A stretch of DNA of 64,000 bases from Pseudomonas persica. GTDB taxonomy: Bacteria; Pseudomonadota; Gammaproteobacteria; Pseudomonadales; Pseudomonadaceae. Below are positions 39,017 through 48,212 of this stretch, in pieces (position 1 is the stretch's first letter; each line of letters starts with the position of its first letter). The notes under the pieces were generated by a model that searched no databases, was not told the DNA's origin, and saw nothing but the letters and a program-made list of their open reading frames with translations. The translations under genes and the position numbers were made by a program. The DNA lies in NCBI RefSeq assembly GCF_900291015.1, contig NZ_OLKL01000018.1, forward strand, positions 62,001-126,000. Direction: 5' to 3'.

Positions 39017-41044
39017 ATGTCACTTTGGCAAGCTCTCAGAGGTTCTATGGATAAGCTGCGGTCAAGACTGTTGGGACTACCTCGACGCCATAAACGGCTG
39101 ATCCAGGTAGCGACTGATGTCATTCTGGTCTGGTTCGCGCTGTGGCTGGCGTTTGTCGTGCGCCTGGGCATCGATGACCTGGCCAACCCAGTCCGTGACC
39201 ACACCTGGCTGTTCATCACAGCACCGATCATCTCGATCCCGCTGTTCATCCGCTTCGGCCTGTACCGGGCGGTGATGCGCTATTTCGGCAATGACGCACT
39301 GATCGCCATCATCAAGGCGGTGACCCTGTCGGCGCTGATCCTCGGTTTCATCATCTACTGGGCCAGCAACCACCAGAACGTGGTGCCGCGCTCGATCACC
39401 TTCAACTACTGGTGGTTGAGCCTGATCATGGTCGGCGGCCTGCGCCTGGCCATGCGCCAGTACTTCCTCGGTGACTGGTTTGCCACCGCCGTGCAGCACG
39501 TGCCCTTTACCAACCGCGACGACGGCCTGCCACGGGTGGCCATCTACGGCGCCGGTTCGGCCGGTAACCAGCTGGTGGCGGCGCTGCGCATGGGCAAGGC
39601 CATGCGCCCGGTCTCCTTCATCGACGACGATGCCAGCATTACCGACCGGGTGATCGCCGGCCTGCAGGTGTACCAGCCGGAACAGCTGCAACGCATGATT
39701 GACGATACCGGCGCTGAAGAAATTCTGCTGGCGTTGCCCTCGGTCAGCCGCAGCCGCCGCCGTGAAATCCTCAACCTGCTGGAAGGCTACCCGCTGCACG
39801 TGCGCAGTGTGCCCGGCTTCATGGACCTGGCCAGCGGCCGGGTCAAGGTGGACGACATCCAGGAAGTGGACATTGCCGACCTGCTGGGCCGCGACGCGGT
39901 GCCGGCGCAAGGCGACCTGCTGCAGCACTGCATCATCGACCAGACGGTGATGGTGACCGGTGCCGGCGGCTCGATCGGCTCCGAACTGTGCCGCCAGATC
40001 CTCGGGCAGACGCCGCGCACCCTGCTGTTGTTCGAGCACAGCGAATTCAACCTGTACACCATTGCCGGCGAACTGGAGCAGCGCATTATCCGCGAAGGCC
40101 TGGCCGTGCAGTTGATCCCCATCCTCGGTTCGGTACGCGACCAGGCCAAGATGCTCGATGTGATGCGCGCCTGGCAGGTGGATACCGTGTACCACGCCGC
40201 AGCCTACAAGCACGTGCCGATTGTCGAGCACAATATTGCCGAAGGCCTGTCGAACAATGTGTTCGGCACCCTGTACACCGCCCAGGCGGCGCTGCAGGCC
40301 GGCGTTGCCAACTTCGTGCTGATTTCCACCGACAAGGCCGTGCGCCCGACCAACGTGATGGGCAGTACCAAGCGCCTGGCCGAAATGGTGCTGCAGGCCC
40401 TTAGCCGCGAGGTGGCGCCGGTACTGATGGGGGAAACCGGCAACGTTTCGCAGGTGAACAAGACCCGCTTCACCATGGTGCGTTTCGGCAATGTGCTGGG
40501 CTCATCGGGCTCGGTCATTCCGCTGTTCCACAAGCAGATCAAGGCCGGTGGGCCGCTGACCGTGACCCATCCGAAAATCACCCGCTACTTCATGACCATC
40601 CCCGAGGCCGCGCAGCTGGTGATCCAGGCCGGCTCCATGGGGCAGGGCGGTGATGTGTTCGTGCTGGACATGGGCGAGCCGGTGAAGATAGTGGAGTTGG
40701 CGGAAAAGATGATTCACCTGTCCGGCTTCAGCATCCGCTCCGAGCGCAACCCGCTGGGCGACATTGCCATCAACTTCACCGGCCTGCGCCCGGGCGAGAA
40801 GTTGTACGAAGAGCTGCTGATCGGCGACAACGTGATTGCCACGCGCCACCCCATGATCATGAGCGCGCACGAGGACTACCTGCCCTGGGATGTGCTGAAA
40901 CAGCGCCTTGACGCCCTGCGCGCGGCGACTGCGGAGGATGACTTTGCCACCGTGCGCCAGCTGCTGCGCGACACCGTCAGCGGTTACGTGCCAGGTGGGG
41001 AAATTGTCGATTGGCTGTACCAGCGCCGGCGCATGGAGCCCTGA
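39017..41044 (+). CDS. wbpM: UDP-GlcNAc 4,6-dehydratase, membrane-bound
   Basis: A 675-residue protein of the WbpM/FlaA1 family that makes UDP-4-keto-6-deoxy sugars for QuiNAc and FucNAc. Four membrane helices (about 25-140) are followed by a Rossmann-like domain (GAGSAGNQLV) and the catalytic SDR domain with TGAGGSIGSELCRQI. The usual catalytic Tyr of YxxxK is Met (VMGSTK), as in WbpM. The ATG at 39017 has a strong GGAAGAAGG upstream. An in-frame ATG at 39047 with AGAGG would give 665 residues, the P. aeruginosa length, and may be the true start. Confidence 0.94.
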   Translation: MSLWQALRGSMDKLRSRLLGLPRRHKRLIQVATDVILVWFALWLAFVVRLGIDDLANPVRDHTWLFITAPIISIPLFIRFGLYRAVMRYFGNDALIAIIKAVTLSALILGFIIYWASNHQNVVPRSITFNYWWLSLIMVGGLRLAMRQYFLGDWFATAVQHVPFTNRDDGLPRVAIYGAGSAGNQLVAALRMGKAMRPVSFIDDDASITDRVIAGLQVYQPEQLQRMIDDTGAEEILLALPSVSRSRRREILNLLEGYPLHVRSVPGFMDLASGRVKVDDIQEVDIADLLGRDAVPAQGDLLQHCIIDQTVMVTGAGGSIGSELCRQILGQTPRTLLLFEHSEFNLYTIAGELEQRIIREGLAVQLIPILGSVRDQAKMLDVMRAWQVDTVYHAAAYKHVPIVEHNIAEGLSNNVFGTLYTAQAALQAGVANFVLISTDKAVRPTNVMGSTKRLAEMVLQALSREVAPVLMGETGNVSQVNKTRFTMVRFGNVLGSSGSVIPLFHKQIKAGGPLTVTHPKITRYFMTIPEAAQLVIQAGSMGQGGDVFVLDMGEPVKIVELAEKMIHLSGFSIRSERNPLGDIAINFTGLRPGEKLYEELLIGDNVIATRHPMIMSAHEDYLPWDVLKQRLDALRAATAEDDFATVRQLLRDTVSGYVPGGEIVDWLYQRRRMEP

Positions 41045-41062
41045 CGCTGCACCTATAAGAAC

Positions 41063-41117
41063 GGGCGTTGCCGGCGGTGCAACGCCCACATGAACTTCAA
41101 ACGTTGTGAAGTTTGAA
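41063..41117. promoter_or_regulatory. Two adjacent hairpins before rmlB
   Basis: Stem 1 pairs GGGCGTTGC (41063-41071) with GCAACGCCC (41079-41087). Stem 2 pairs TTCAAAC (41096-41102) with GTTTGAA (41111-41117). No T run follows, so attenuation or RNA stabilisation is more likely than simple termination. Confidence 0.45.
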
Positions 41118-41142
41118 CGCGGGAATTGGGAAGAACTGAACG

Positions 41143-42213
41143 ATGACTATTCTGGTAACTGGCGGTGCGGGCTTCATTGGCGCGAACTTCGTGTTGGACT
41201 GGCTGGCCGGCAATGACGAGCCCGTGGTCAACCTCGACAAACTCACCTACGCAGGCAACCTGCAGACCCTGAGCAGCCTACAGGGTGACGCGCGGCACAT
41301 TTTCGTGCATGGCGACATTGGTGATTCCGCGCTGGTTGAACAGTTGCTGAAAACCCATCAGCCGCGCGCCATCGTCAACTTTGCCGCCGAGTCGCACGTC
41401 GACCGCTCGATCCACGGCCCGGAAGACTTCATCGAAACCAACATCGTCGGCACCTTCCGCCTGCTGGAAGCCGTACGCGCCTACTGGGGCGGCCTGGATG
41501 AACAGGCGCGCCAAGCGTTCCGCTTCCTGCATGTGTCCACCGACGAAGTGTACGGTTCTCTGGGCGCCGGCGACCCGGCCTTTACCGAGACCCACCAGTA
41601 CCAACCCAACAGCCCGTACTCGGCCAGCAAGGCCGCCAGCGACCACCTGGTGCGCTCGTATCACCATACCTACGGCCTGCCGGTGCTGACCACCAACTGC
41701 TCGAACAACTACGGCCCGTACCACTTCCCGGAAAAGCTCATTCCGCTGATGATCGTCAACGCCTTGGCCGGCAAGCCGCTGCCGGTGTACGGCGACGGCC
41801 AGCAGATTCGCGACTGGCTATACGTCAAGGACCACTGCAGCGCTATCCGCCGCGTACTGGAAGCCGGCACCACTGGCGAGGTGTACAACGTCGGCGGCTG
41901 GAACGAAAAGCCCAACCTGGAAATCGTCAACCGCGTGTGCGCCCTGCTGGACGAACTGCGCCCCCGCGCCGACGGCAAGCCCTACGCCGAACAGATCACC
42001 TACGTGACCGACCGCCCCGGCCATGACCGCCGTTACGCCATCGACGCCCGCAAGCTCGAGCGCGAACTGGGCTGGAAGCCTGCCGAAACCTTCGAAACCG
42101 GCATTCGCAAAACCGTGGCCTGGTACCTCGACAACCAGGAGTGGGTGCAGAACGTACAGTCCGGCAGCTACCGTGACTGGGTCGAGAAAAATTACGCAGG
42201 GCGCTCGGCATGA
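41143..42213 (+). CDS. rmlB: dTDP-glucose 4,6-dehydratase
   Basis: A 356-residue extended SDR with [23 protein letters not shown] (catalytic Asp-Glu) and YSASKAASD (Tyr-x-x-x-Lys). It makes dTDP-4-keto-6-deoxyglucose, the shared precursor of L-rhamnose and of the 3-amino sugar made by the genes at 26.8-29.3 kb. It opens a tightly overlapping rmlBDA unit, preceded by two hairpins. Confidence 0.96.
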   Translation: MTILVTGGAGFIGANFVLDWLAGNDEPVVNLDKLTYAGNLQTLSSLQGDARHIFVHGDIGDSALVEQLLKTHQPRAIVNFAAESHVDRSIHGPEDFIETNIVGTFRLLEAVRAYWGGLDEQARQAFRFLHVSTDEVYGSLGAGDPAFTETHQYQPNSPYSASKAASDHLVRSYHHTYGLPVLTTNCSNNYGPYHFPEKLIPLMIVNALAGKPLPVYGDGQQIRDWLYVKDHCSAIRRVLEAGTTGEVYNVGGWNEKPNLEIVNRVCALLDELRPRADGKPYAEQITYVTDRPGHDRRYAIDARKLERELGWKPAETFETGIRKTVAWYLDNQEWVQNVQSGSYRDWVEKNYAGRSA

Positions 42214-43106
42214 AGATTCTGCTACTGGGCAAGGACGGCCAGGTAGGCTGGGAACTGCAACGCAGTCTGGCCCCGCTGGGCCAGGTGCTGGCGCTCAATT
42301 CCCGCAGCCAGGCACACTGCGGCGACCTGGCCAACCTGTCGGGCCTGGCCGAAACCGTACGCGCCTACGCTCCCGATGTCATCGTCAACGCCGCCGCCTA
42401 CACCGCCGTGGACAAGGCGGAAAGCGACCGCGAGCAAGCCTTCAAGGTAAACGCCGAAGCCGTCGGCGTGCTGGCCCGTGCTGCCGCCGACTGCGGCGCA
42501 CTGCTGGTGCATTACTCCACCGACTACGTGTTCCCGGGGCAGGGCACCCAGGCCTGGCGCGAAGACGATGCCGTCGGCCCGCTGAATGCCTATGGCGAAA
42601 GCAAGCTGGCCGGCGAACAGGCCATCCAGGCTGCCGGTTGCCAGCACCTGATCTTCCGCACCTGCTGGGTGTATGCCGCACGCGGCAACAACTTCGCCAG
42701 GACCATGCTGCGCCTGGCTGCGGAACGCGACAGCCTGGGTGTCATCGACGACCAGCACGGTGCCCCGACCGGTGCCGAACTGATCGCCGACATCACCGCC
42801 CACGCCATCACCGCCACCCGTCGCGAGCCGGCCCTGGCCGGCCTGTACCACCTGGCGGCGGCCGGCGAAACCACCTGGTGCGGCTACGCCCGTTACGTGC
42901 TGGAGCAGGCAGTGGCCCTGGGCGTGCCATTGAAAGCCCATGCCGAACAGGTCAACCCGTTGACCACCGATGCCTACCCGACCCCGGCCAAGCGGCCGGC
43001 CAACTCGCGCCTGGACACCCATAAACTGCAGAAAGCCTTTGCCCTGACCTTGCCAGACTGGCGCCTGGGTGTGGCTCGCATGCTTACGGAAATACACGAG
43101 AAATGA
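42210..43106 (+). CDS. rmlD: dTDP-4-dehydrorhamnose reductase
   Basis: A 298-residue RmlD with [37 protein letters not shown] and YGESKLAGE, the family catalytic Tyr-x-x-x-Lys. It reduces dTDP-4-keto-L-rhamnose to dTDP-L-rhamnose. Overlaps rmlB and rmlA by 4 bases (ATGA). Its substrate requires RmlC, for which the only candidate here is the fusion protein at 26768. Confidence 0.95.
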   Translation: MKILLLGKDGQVGWELQRSLAPLGQVLALNSRSQAHCGDLANLSGLAETVRAYAPDVIVNAAAYTAVDKAESDREQAFKVNAEAVGVLARAAADCGALLVHYSTDYVFPGQGTQAWREDDAVGPLNAYGESKLAGEQAIQAAGCQHLIFRTCWVYAARGNNFARTMLRLAAERDSLGVIDDQHGAPTGAELIADITAHAITATRREPALAGLYHLAAAGETTWCGYARYVLEQAVALGVPLKAHAEQVNPLTTDAYPTPAKRPANSRLDTHKLQKAFALTLPDWRLGVARMLTEIHEK

Positions 43107-43993
43107 CCACTATGAAGCGTAAAGGCATCATTCTGGCAGGCGGGTCGGGTACCCGCCTGCACCCCGCGACCCTGGCAATTTCCAAGCAACTGCTGCCGGT
43201 GTACGACAAACCGATGATCTATTACCCGCTGACCACCCTGATGCTGGCGGGTATCCAGGACATCCTGATCATCTCCACCCCGCAAGACACCCCGCGGTTC
43301 GAGCAACTGCTGGGCGACGGCCACCAGTGGGGCATCAATATCAACTACGCCGTGCAGGCCTCGCCAGACGGCCTGGCACAGGCCTTCCTGATTGGTGAAG
43401 CGTTCATCGGCAACGACCTGTCGGCGCTGGTGCTGGGCGACAACATCTATTACGGCCACGACTTCCAGCAATTGCTGCGTAATGCCATGGAGCGCGGCGA
43501 AGGCGCCAGCGTGTTCGCCTACCATGTGCACGACCCCGAGCGTTACGGCGTGGTGGAGTTCGACGCGCAGGGCAAGGCGATCAGCCTGGAAGAAAAGCCT
43601 GCCAAGCCGAAATCCAGCTATGCCGTGACCGGGTTGTACTTCTACGACAGGGACGTGGTCGAGATTGCCAAAGGCATCAAGCCGTCTGCGCGGGGCGAGT
43701 TGGAGATTACCGATTTGAACCGGGTCTACCTGGAGCAGAACCGCTTGTCGGTGGAGATCATGGGGCGCGGGTATGCCTGGCTGGATACCGGGACGCATGA
43801 TTCGTTGCTGGAGGCTAGTGGGTATATCGCAACCATCGAACGGCGGCAGGGGTTGAAGGTGGCTTGCCCGGAAGAGGTGGCGTACAGGCAGGGGTGGATT
43901 GGGGCGGAGCAGTTGCTGAAGCTGGCTGAGCCGTTGGCCAAGAATGGGTATGGGCAGTATTTGAAGCGGTTGGTGGGGGATAGGGTTTATTGA
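43103..43993 (+). CDS. rmlA: Glucose-1-phosphate thymidylyltransferase
   Basis: A 296-residue nucleotidyltransferase with [16 protein letters not shown], the PMIYYPL segment and [11 protein letters not shown]. It makes dTDP-glucose. The ATG at 43103 overlaps the rmlD stop; an ATG at 43112 is also possible. In many pseudomonads rmlC follows rmlA; here the frame ends and an opposite-strand gene comes next. Confidence 0.96.
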   Translation: MTTMKRKGIILAGGSGTRLHPATLAISKQLLPVYDKPMIYYPLTTLMLAGIQDILIISTPQDTPRFEQLLGDGHQWGININYAVQASPDGLAQAFLIGEAFIGNDLSALVLGDNIYYGHDFQQLLRNAMERGEGASVFAYHVHDPERYGVVEFDAQGKAISLEEKPAKPKSSYAVTGLYFYDRDVVEIAKGIKPSARGELEITDLNRVYLEQNRLSVEIMGRGYAWLDTGTHDSLLEASGYIATIERRQGLKVACPEEVAYRQGWIGAEQLLKLAEPLAKNGYGQYLKRLVGDRVY

Positions 43994-44028
43994 GTTATAT
44001 GTAGATGCCTGAGTATAGAAGCGCTCCG

Positions 44029-44063
44029 TTTATCGCTTCAAGTTAGTGATGGACAGAGCGCTT
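44029..44063. other. Hairpin downstream of rmlA
   Basis: AAGCGCTC (44029-44036) pairs with GAGCGCTT (44056-44063), 35 bases after the rmlA stop. There is no T run, so it is a weak candidate for the end of the O-antigen transcript. Confidence 0.35.
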
Positions 44064-44126
44064 AAGAATGCAATGGGGACCGTCTAGGTCGGTTTTTAAA
44101 GTTGTGAACTGGCAGGCGTCTGTCAG

Positions 44127-44152
44127 AACAAAACCCCCTCTTGCGAGGGGGC
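44127..44152 (-). terminator. Rho-independent terminator of the acyltransferase gene
   Basis: CCCCCTC and GAGGGGG pair around TTGC. Read on the minus strand the stem is followed by TTTTGTT, fitting termination of the gene ending at 44161. Confidence 0.75.
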
Positions 44153-44160
44153 GCTAAGCT

Positions 44161-46074
44161 TTATGACTGGTGTGTGCCAGCTACAGTGCTCATAATATTT
44201 GGCATTTTCTCGTACAACTTAAGCGATCCCGTTGTGCTCAGGTGCCCAGGGTCTCGATAGATCGGTACGCCATCGATGATCGTCTTGCACGAATTGGCAT
44301 CGCAGAGCACGTCGGACAGGTAGATCACTCTGGCACCCAAAGTGGTCTCTGCGTACTTCATGAGGTTGAGCACGTTCTTGTGGGATCGCTCGAACAGCTT
44401 TCTGTCGAGCAGACATTTGTTGGACTGATTGAGCGATGGGTTGGCCATCTCGCCCTGAATGCAGCTCACAATGGTGTTGTTGAGTGGCGGTGGCGGAGCA
44501 ATGATTACCACCTGCTTGCCCAGTGCCTTCAGCTTCTCAACGACCACTTGCATATCTTTCATGGCGCGCTCTGGGGTCGACTTCGCAATTTGCATTGCTC
44601 CTTTGGCGTCGAAGGAAATCGACTCATAGGAGTCCTGCATGTACTGTCCATACGAGCCCGCCAGGATAACGGTCTTGATCGTCGGGGTTTCGCTGATGAA
44701 TTTGAAGGCGCTGTCGTTAAAACCGACACATTGGCGTGCCTGCTCTTCGAAGTTGCTCCGTTTGGTGTTCGGCGCTGTGTTCAGGAAGGGTGCGCATGAA
44801 CTGCGGGTGGCCTGGCGGATGTCGATTTTCTGTGATTGAGCCATCCCTGGGATGTTGTGCATCGCGTAGGAGTCCCCCCACACGATGATCTTCGGGTCTT
44901 GCGAGGTCCGGCACTTCTCGGTGTCTTTATAGATGTTGGCGCCACAGGAACGGTCAAGGCCGTAGTTTGGAGCGAACAACTTCTCGATCTTTTCAGCCGA
45001 TTGGACCTTCAGGAACGCGTGCGAGAGGCCGAACAGTGCCAGGGTCAGGGCAGGGAACACGACCAACGAAGGCTTGAAGCCGTACTGCATCTTCCGGAAC
45101 GGCTCTTCCACCAGGTGGTACAGCGCGAGGGCCGACGCCAACGATGCGGCCAGCAGGGTCGCTTTCACCGTCATGCTTTCAGTACTGATGGTGGCGTTTG
45201 CGATCGCGATAATTGGCCAGTGGACCAGGTACAGCGAGTAGGAAATATCGCCGGCCTTCTTGATGGGAAGTGTCCACGTTTGGCCGTTGAGTTGTCGGTG
45301 GTTCGCCAGCAGGACGATGGCCGTTGCAAAGCACACCACCACGGCGTCCAGGCCAGGATGCGACAGGCCAGAGTTAACGAACGGTGAAACCAGCAGTACG
45401 GCGAAGGCAGGAATAGCCAGCTTTGATGTGACGCTCTTGACGACGGTGCTGTGCACGAGCATCGACGCGATGCTACCAATCAGAAGTTCCCAGGCGCGGG
45501 TGGGGAGAAGATAAAATGCAGCCGACTGATTGCTCGCTGACAGGTACAAGCAGCCAACGAAGCTGACAATGGCAAGCGCTATCAGAAGCTTGCGCCAGTG
45601 CTTGGCTGGGGTGAAGGCCAAGAGCGCAGGGACGAAGAAGTAGAACTGCTCTTCAACCGCGAGCGACCACATATGCAGTAATGGTTTGGTCGCCGACTCA
45701 AGGTCGAAGTAGCCGGCTTGGCTCATCAGTACAAAGTTAGTGGAAAAGGTGAGTGCGCCGATAATCTGCTGTTTTAGAGATTCTATCTGCATGGGTGGCA
45801 GGAAGAACTTCGCAGCGATGATGGTCGCAAAAATTGTTACGAAAGAAGCGGGCAGCAAACGCTTTGCTCGCCGAAGATAGAACTGCTTGAAGGAAAAGCT
45901 GTCGCGTTCAAGTCCCTTTGAAACGATCGATGTAATCAAGAATCCAGAAATTACAAAGAATATGTCGACCCCTAGATATCCATATTGGAAGCCAGGAATA
46001 GCCAAGTGTTCAAGAACGACGAATAAGACAGCAAGCCCGCGTAAGACCTGAATATCAACCCTGATTGTAGACAT
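44161..46074 (-). CDS. OafA-type acyltransferase with C-terminal SGNH domain
   Basis: A 637-residue protein. The N-terminal acyltransferase 3 domain (about 1-340, ten helices) has LRGLAVLFVVLEHL and GVDIFFVISGFLITS. The SGNH domain (about 370-637) has the GDS block VWGDSYAMHN near 397 and the DPGHLS block near 611. Such two-part enzymes O-acetylate O-antigen or other glycans: the membrane half passes acetyl across, the periplasmic half transfers it. It is transcribed against the O-antigen locus and ends at its own terminator. A 574-base gap lies upstream. Confidence 0.9.
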   Translation of the reverse strand: MSTIRVDIQVLRGLAVLFVVLEHLAIPGFQYGYLGVDIFFVISGFLITSIVSKGLERDSFSFKQFYLRRAKRLLPASFVTIFATIIAAKFFLPPMQIESLKQQIIGALTFSTNFVLMSQAGYFDLESATKPLLHMWSLAVEEQFYFFVPALLAFTPAKHWRKLLIALAIVSFVGCLYLSASNQSAAFYLLPTRAWELLIGSIASMLVHSTVVKSVTSKLAIPAFAVLLVSPFVNSGLSHPGLDAVVVCFATAIVLLANHRQLNGQTWTLPIKKAGDISYSLYLVHWPIIAIANATISTESMTVKATLLAASLASALALYHLVEEPFRKMQYGFKPSLVVFPALTLALFGLSHAFLKVQSAEKIEKLFAPNYGLDRSCGANIYKDTEKCRTSQDPKIIVWGDSYAMHNIPGMAQSQKIDIRQATRSSCAPFLNTAPNTKRSNFEEQARQCVGFNDSAFKFISETPTIKTVILAGSYGQYMQDSYESISFDAKGAMQIAKSTPERAMKDMQVVVEKLKALGKQVVIIAPPPPLNNTIVSCIQGEMANPSLNQSNKCLLDRKLFERSHKNVLNLMKYAETTLGARVIYLSDVLCDANSCKTIIDGVPIYRDPGHLSTTGSLKLYEKMPNIMSTVAGTHQS

Positions 46075-46648
46075 CTCATTCCCGATTTGGATTTTTGCGA
46101 AAGGTGCAAATTATATCCATAACCCATGCCATTACCAAGCCGGATGCGGGGCATTTTTAAAATGCTAGCTAAGGCGGAGTCGCCGTAAATCTAAATATTA
46201 GGCTGAATCTGCTTGCCTTCTTCGATGGTTTGGCTGTGCTTCTTGACCTATGCACACATAGCACAGTGCACGGGCTATGCCCGCCAGCCATTACAACCTC
46301 GGTTGCAACGCGAGGCGTAGTGGTCAGCACAGCCAGTTGCCACGTAGCTGTGTCAGGTGGCCAGCCGATGTAATGCTTGTTGCTACGCATTGATCAACGC
46401 GTAGTCGAAACGGCACGCCTACAGGATCTGGGGACCGCTAAGACGCGCTCACACCTAGGTGGGGATTTGGTGTTTTGAACACCATACCGAGGCTTGTACC
46501 TCCGCGTCCCTTGGGAGATCGCGGTTGCGGTGCTGCTCGCCTGAAATCCTGTTAGGCAGAATTTTTGGCGAATTGATCGGGGGCGGTTGCCTATGTCAAG
46601 GCTTAAGCCGACCAAATACCGTGATATGATCGGCCTGACTCTTGGCTA
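46075..46648. other. Gene-poor gap with short palindromes
   Basis: 574 bases without a convincing gene. Two minus-strand open frames of 73 codons resemble nothing I know. There are small palindromes, TGGTGTTTTGAACACCA (46468-46484) and CACCTAGGTG (46452-46461). The composition is mixed, with a more GC-rich middle unlike the flanks, as if an insertion remnant. The promoter of the acyltransferase gene should lie in 46075-46200, which is AT-rich. Confidence 0.5.
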
Positions 46649-47734
46649 TTATTCAGGGCGTTCTAGATCTTTTGCGATGCATTGAGCGGAGACTTTTTCT
46701 TCTTTTGGATCTTGATAGAAAGCCACAACGGTTACTTCCCCTGAAGTCTCGGGAATCGGGAAGCGTGCGGACTGTGAAGTTTCATACCAGCGTGCAGCAT
46801 GTCGATTGCCGTCAATGAGTAGGTAAAATGCAAATTTGCCACTTTCGTGTATTTTTCCATCAACGACAAGTGAGCAGTGCGCGAAGACATCGCTCTTGGT
46901 TTTGTAAGCGGCAACAATGACCTTAGCACCGTCGGAAACGAGTGGCGAAGCGTTTGCCAATGACTCTTTGCTTGTCGGTTTTGTGTGGTTGTCGGGGGCT
47001 GTTTCTGTGCTCAGTAAAGCCAAAGCTTCTTTATAATAGCGCTCGCTATAATGGAAGGGGGATATACCCCAGCGGTGCGTTTCGTCCGCAGTCAAAATAT
47101 CGGGTGAGAACTGCAGGAACTGGTGTTTTCCGAGCTTTTTCTCGAGCTCATTGTACATCCAATCTAGTTCTTGGTTGGCTTTCTCGGTGGCTGCAAGGGT
47201 TACCGGGAACTCTGTATCACTCGAGTGTTCAAACTGGCTAGCCCAGTAGACTTTATTGATGACTACGGAGTTTAGCTTGCCATGCGATTCCAACAGGTCC
47301 AGGAATTTTTGCATTCCTTGAAGCCATAGTTCACGACGCTCTTTCGAAGCGTGCTTGATCAGTCGGTATCCACTGACGGAACTGTCCGCCAGCAAACCAC
47401 TCTCGGCAAGTTCGCTTGAGTTAGTGATAATATGCCCCGTTGGTAGGGCGACCAAATCGAATCTTTCATCGATCAGATCTATCAATATCACATCGGCACT
47501 GCTTAGGTTTTCCGTCTCAGTGAGTATTTGCTTGGAAAAATCGTACGCAACCATGCGTCGCCGAAACGCTGAAGGTATGCGATTGAGCGCTTCTTCATTT
47601 TCGTAAGGGCCGCTACACAGCGAGGCCATTGAGGAGCGTGCGAAGTAAGCCGTTAACTTAAAGTTCCGGTTTTCCTCTAGGTTGAATATATCTCTAGATA
47701 CACAGCTACCGTAAATCATTAAGTTCTTGAGCAC
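46649..47734 (-). CDS. DUF6270-like protein
   Basis: A 361-residue protein. Residues 1-250 match the DUF6270 pattern: IYGSCVSRDIF at the N-terminus, YFARSSMASL, a central DVILIDLIDERFD and the late WGISPFHYSERYYKEAL. The layout recalls SGNH-like hydrolases or acetyltransferases, but no reaction is established. Residues about 265-361 look like a beta-rich accessory domain. The start is GTG at 47734; an ATG at 47719 would begin at MIYGSC. A related domain forms the C-terminal half of the gene at 54511-56313. Confidence 0.72.
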   Translation of the reverse strand: MLKNLMIYGSCVSRDIFNLEENRNFKLTAYFARSSMASLCSGPYENEEALNRIPSAFRRRMVAYDFSKQILTETENLSSADVILIDLIDERFDLVALPTGHIITNSSELAESGLLADSSVSGYRLIKHASKERRELWLQGMQKFLDLLESHGKLNSVVINKVYWASQFEHSSDTEFPVTLAATEKANQELDWMYNELEKKLGKHQFLQFSPDILTADETHRWGISPFHYSERYYKEALALLSTETAPDNHTKPTSKESLANASPLVSDGAKVIVAAYKTKSDVFAHCSLVVDGKIHESGKFAFYLLIDGNRHAARWYETSQSARFPIPETSGEVTVVAFYQDPKEEKVSAQCIAKDLERPE

Positions 47735-48212
47735 AGTTTACTTCAGCCTTCTATACTTTTGATTTATATAAGTGGGTATGCATCCCGCTCCGCCAGGCCG
47801 CTCCTTGGATCCAGTCACCAAGCGTCCCGGCTGCAAAGGAAGCCTTGGGTGCTAGGTGTAACTGAAGAACCATTATCCATAGACGGATTCAGGAATGCAA
47901 CGTGCGGATTTCTTGGCCCCTTCGTTCAGGGATTACCATGAATATGCGCCGAAATGGATCCAATAAGAATCGCTAGATATATGAACTTTTTTGGCTTGAA
48001 GGTGTCGCTGAGCGATCATGTGCGCAGGACCATTGCAAGACAGGGTGTGCTCAAAATGAGAGGCGTTTTGTGATCTTCGTCACATAAATGGAGCTTGGGC
48101 AAGCTCCGCGCCTGCACACCTTGCTTAGGCGGAATGAAAGGGCTTAAGCGGAAGTTTCAGTATTGCAGCTATCGAGAGACTCATGGCAGGCGCTAATGCG
48201 CTACAGTCAATG
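47735..48212. other. Gene-poor gap upstream of the DUF6270-like gene
   Basis: 478 bases with no supported gene; short plus-strand frames have no recognisable features. One hairpin, GGAGCTT-GGGC-AAGCTCC (48090-48107), is visible without a T run on either side. The sequence is AT-rich and should contain the promoter for the minus-strand gene ending at 46649. Confidence 0.5.

Noticed and set aside
44029..44063. Hairpin after rmlA as a strong terminator
   Set aside because: No T run follows, so only a weak hairpin feature is recorded.
46169..46615. Two 73-codon minus-strand frames in the gap as possible small genes
   Set aside because: No ribosome site, no recognisable protein features and no conservation evidence available.
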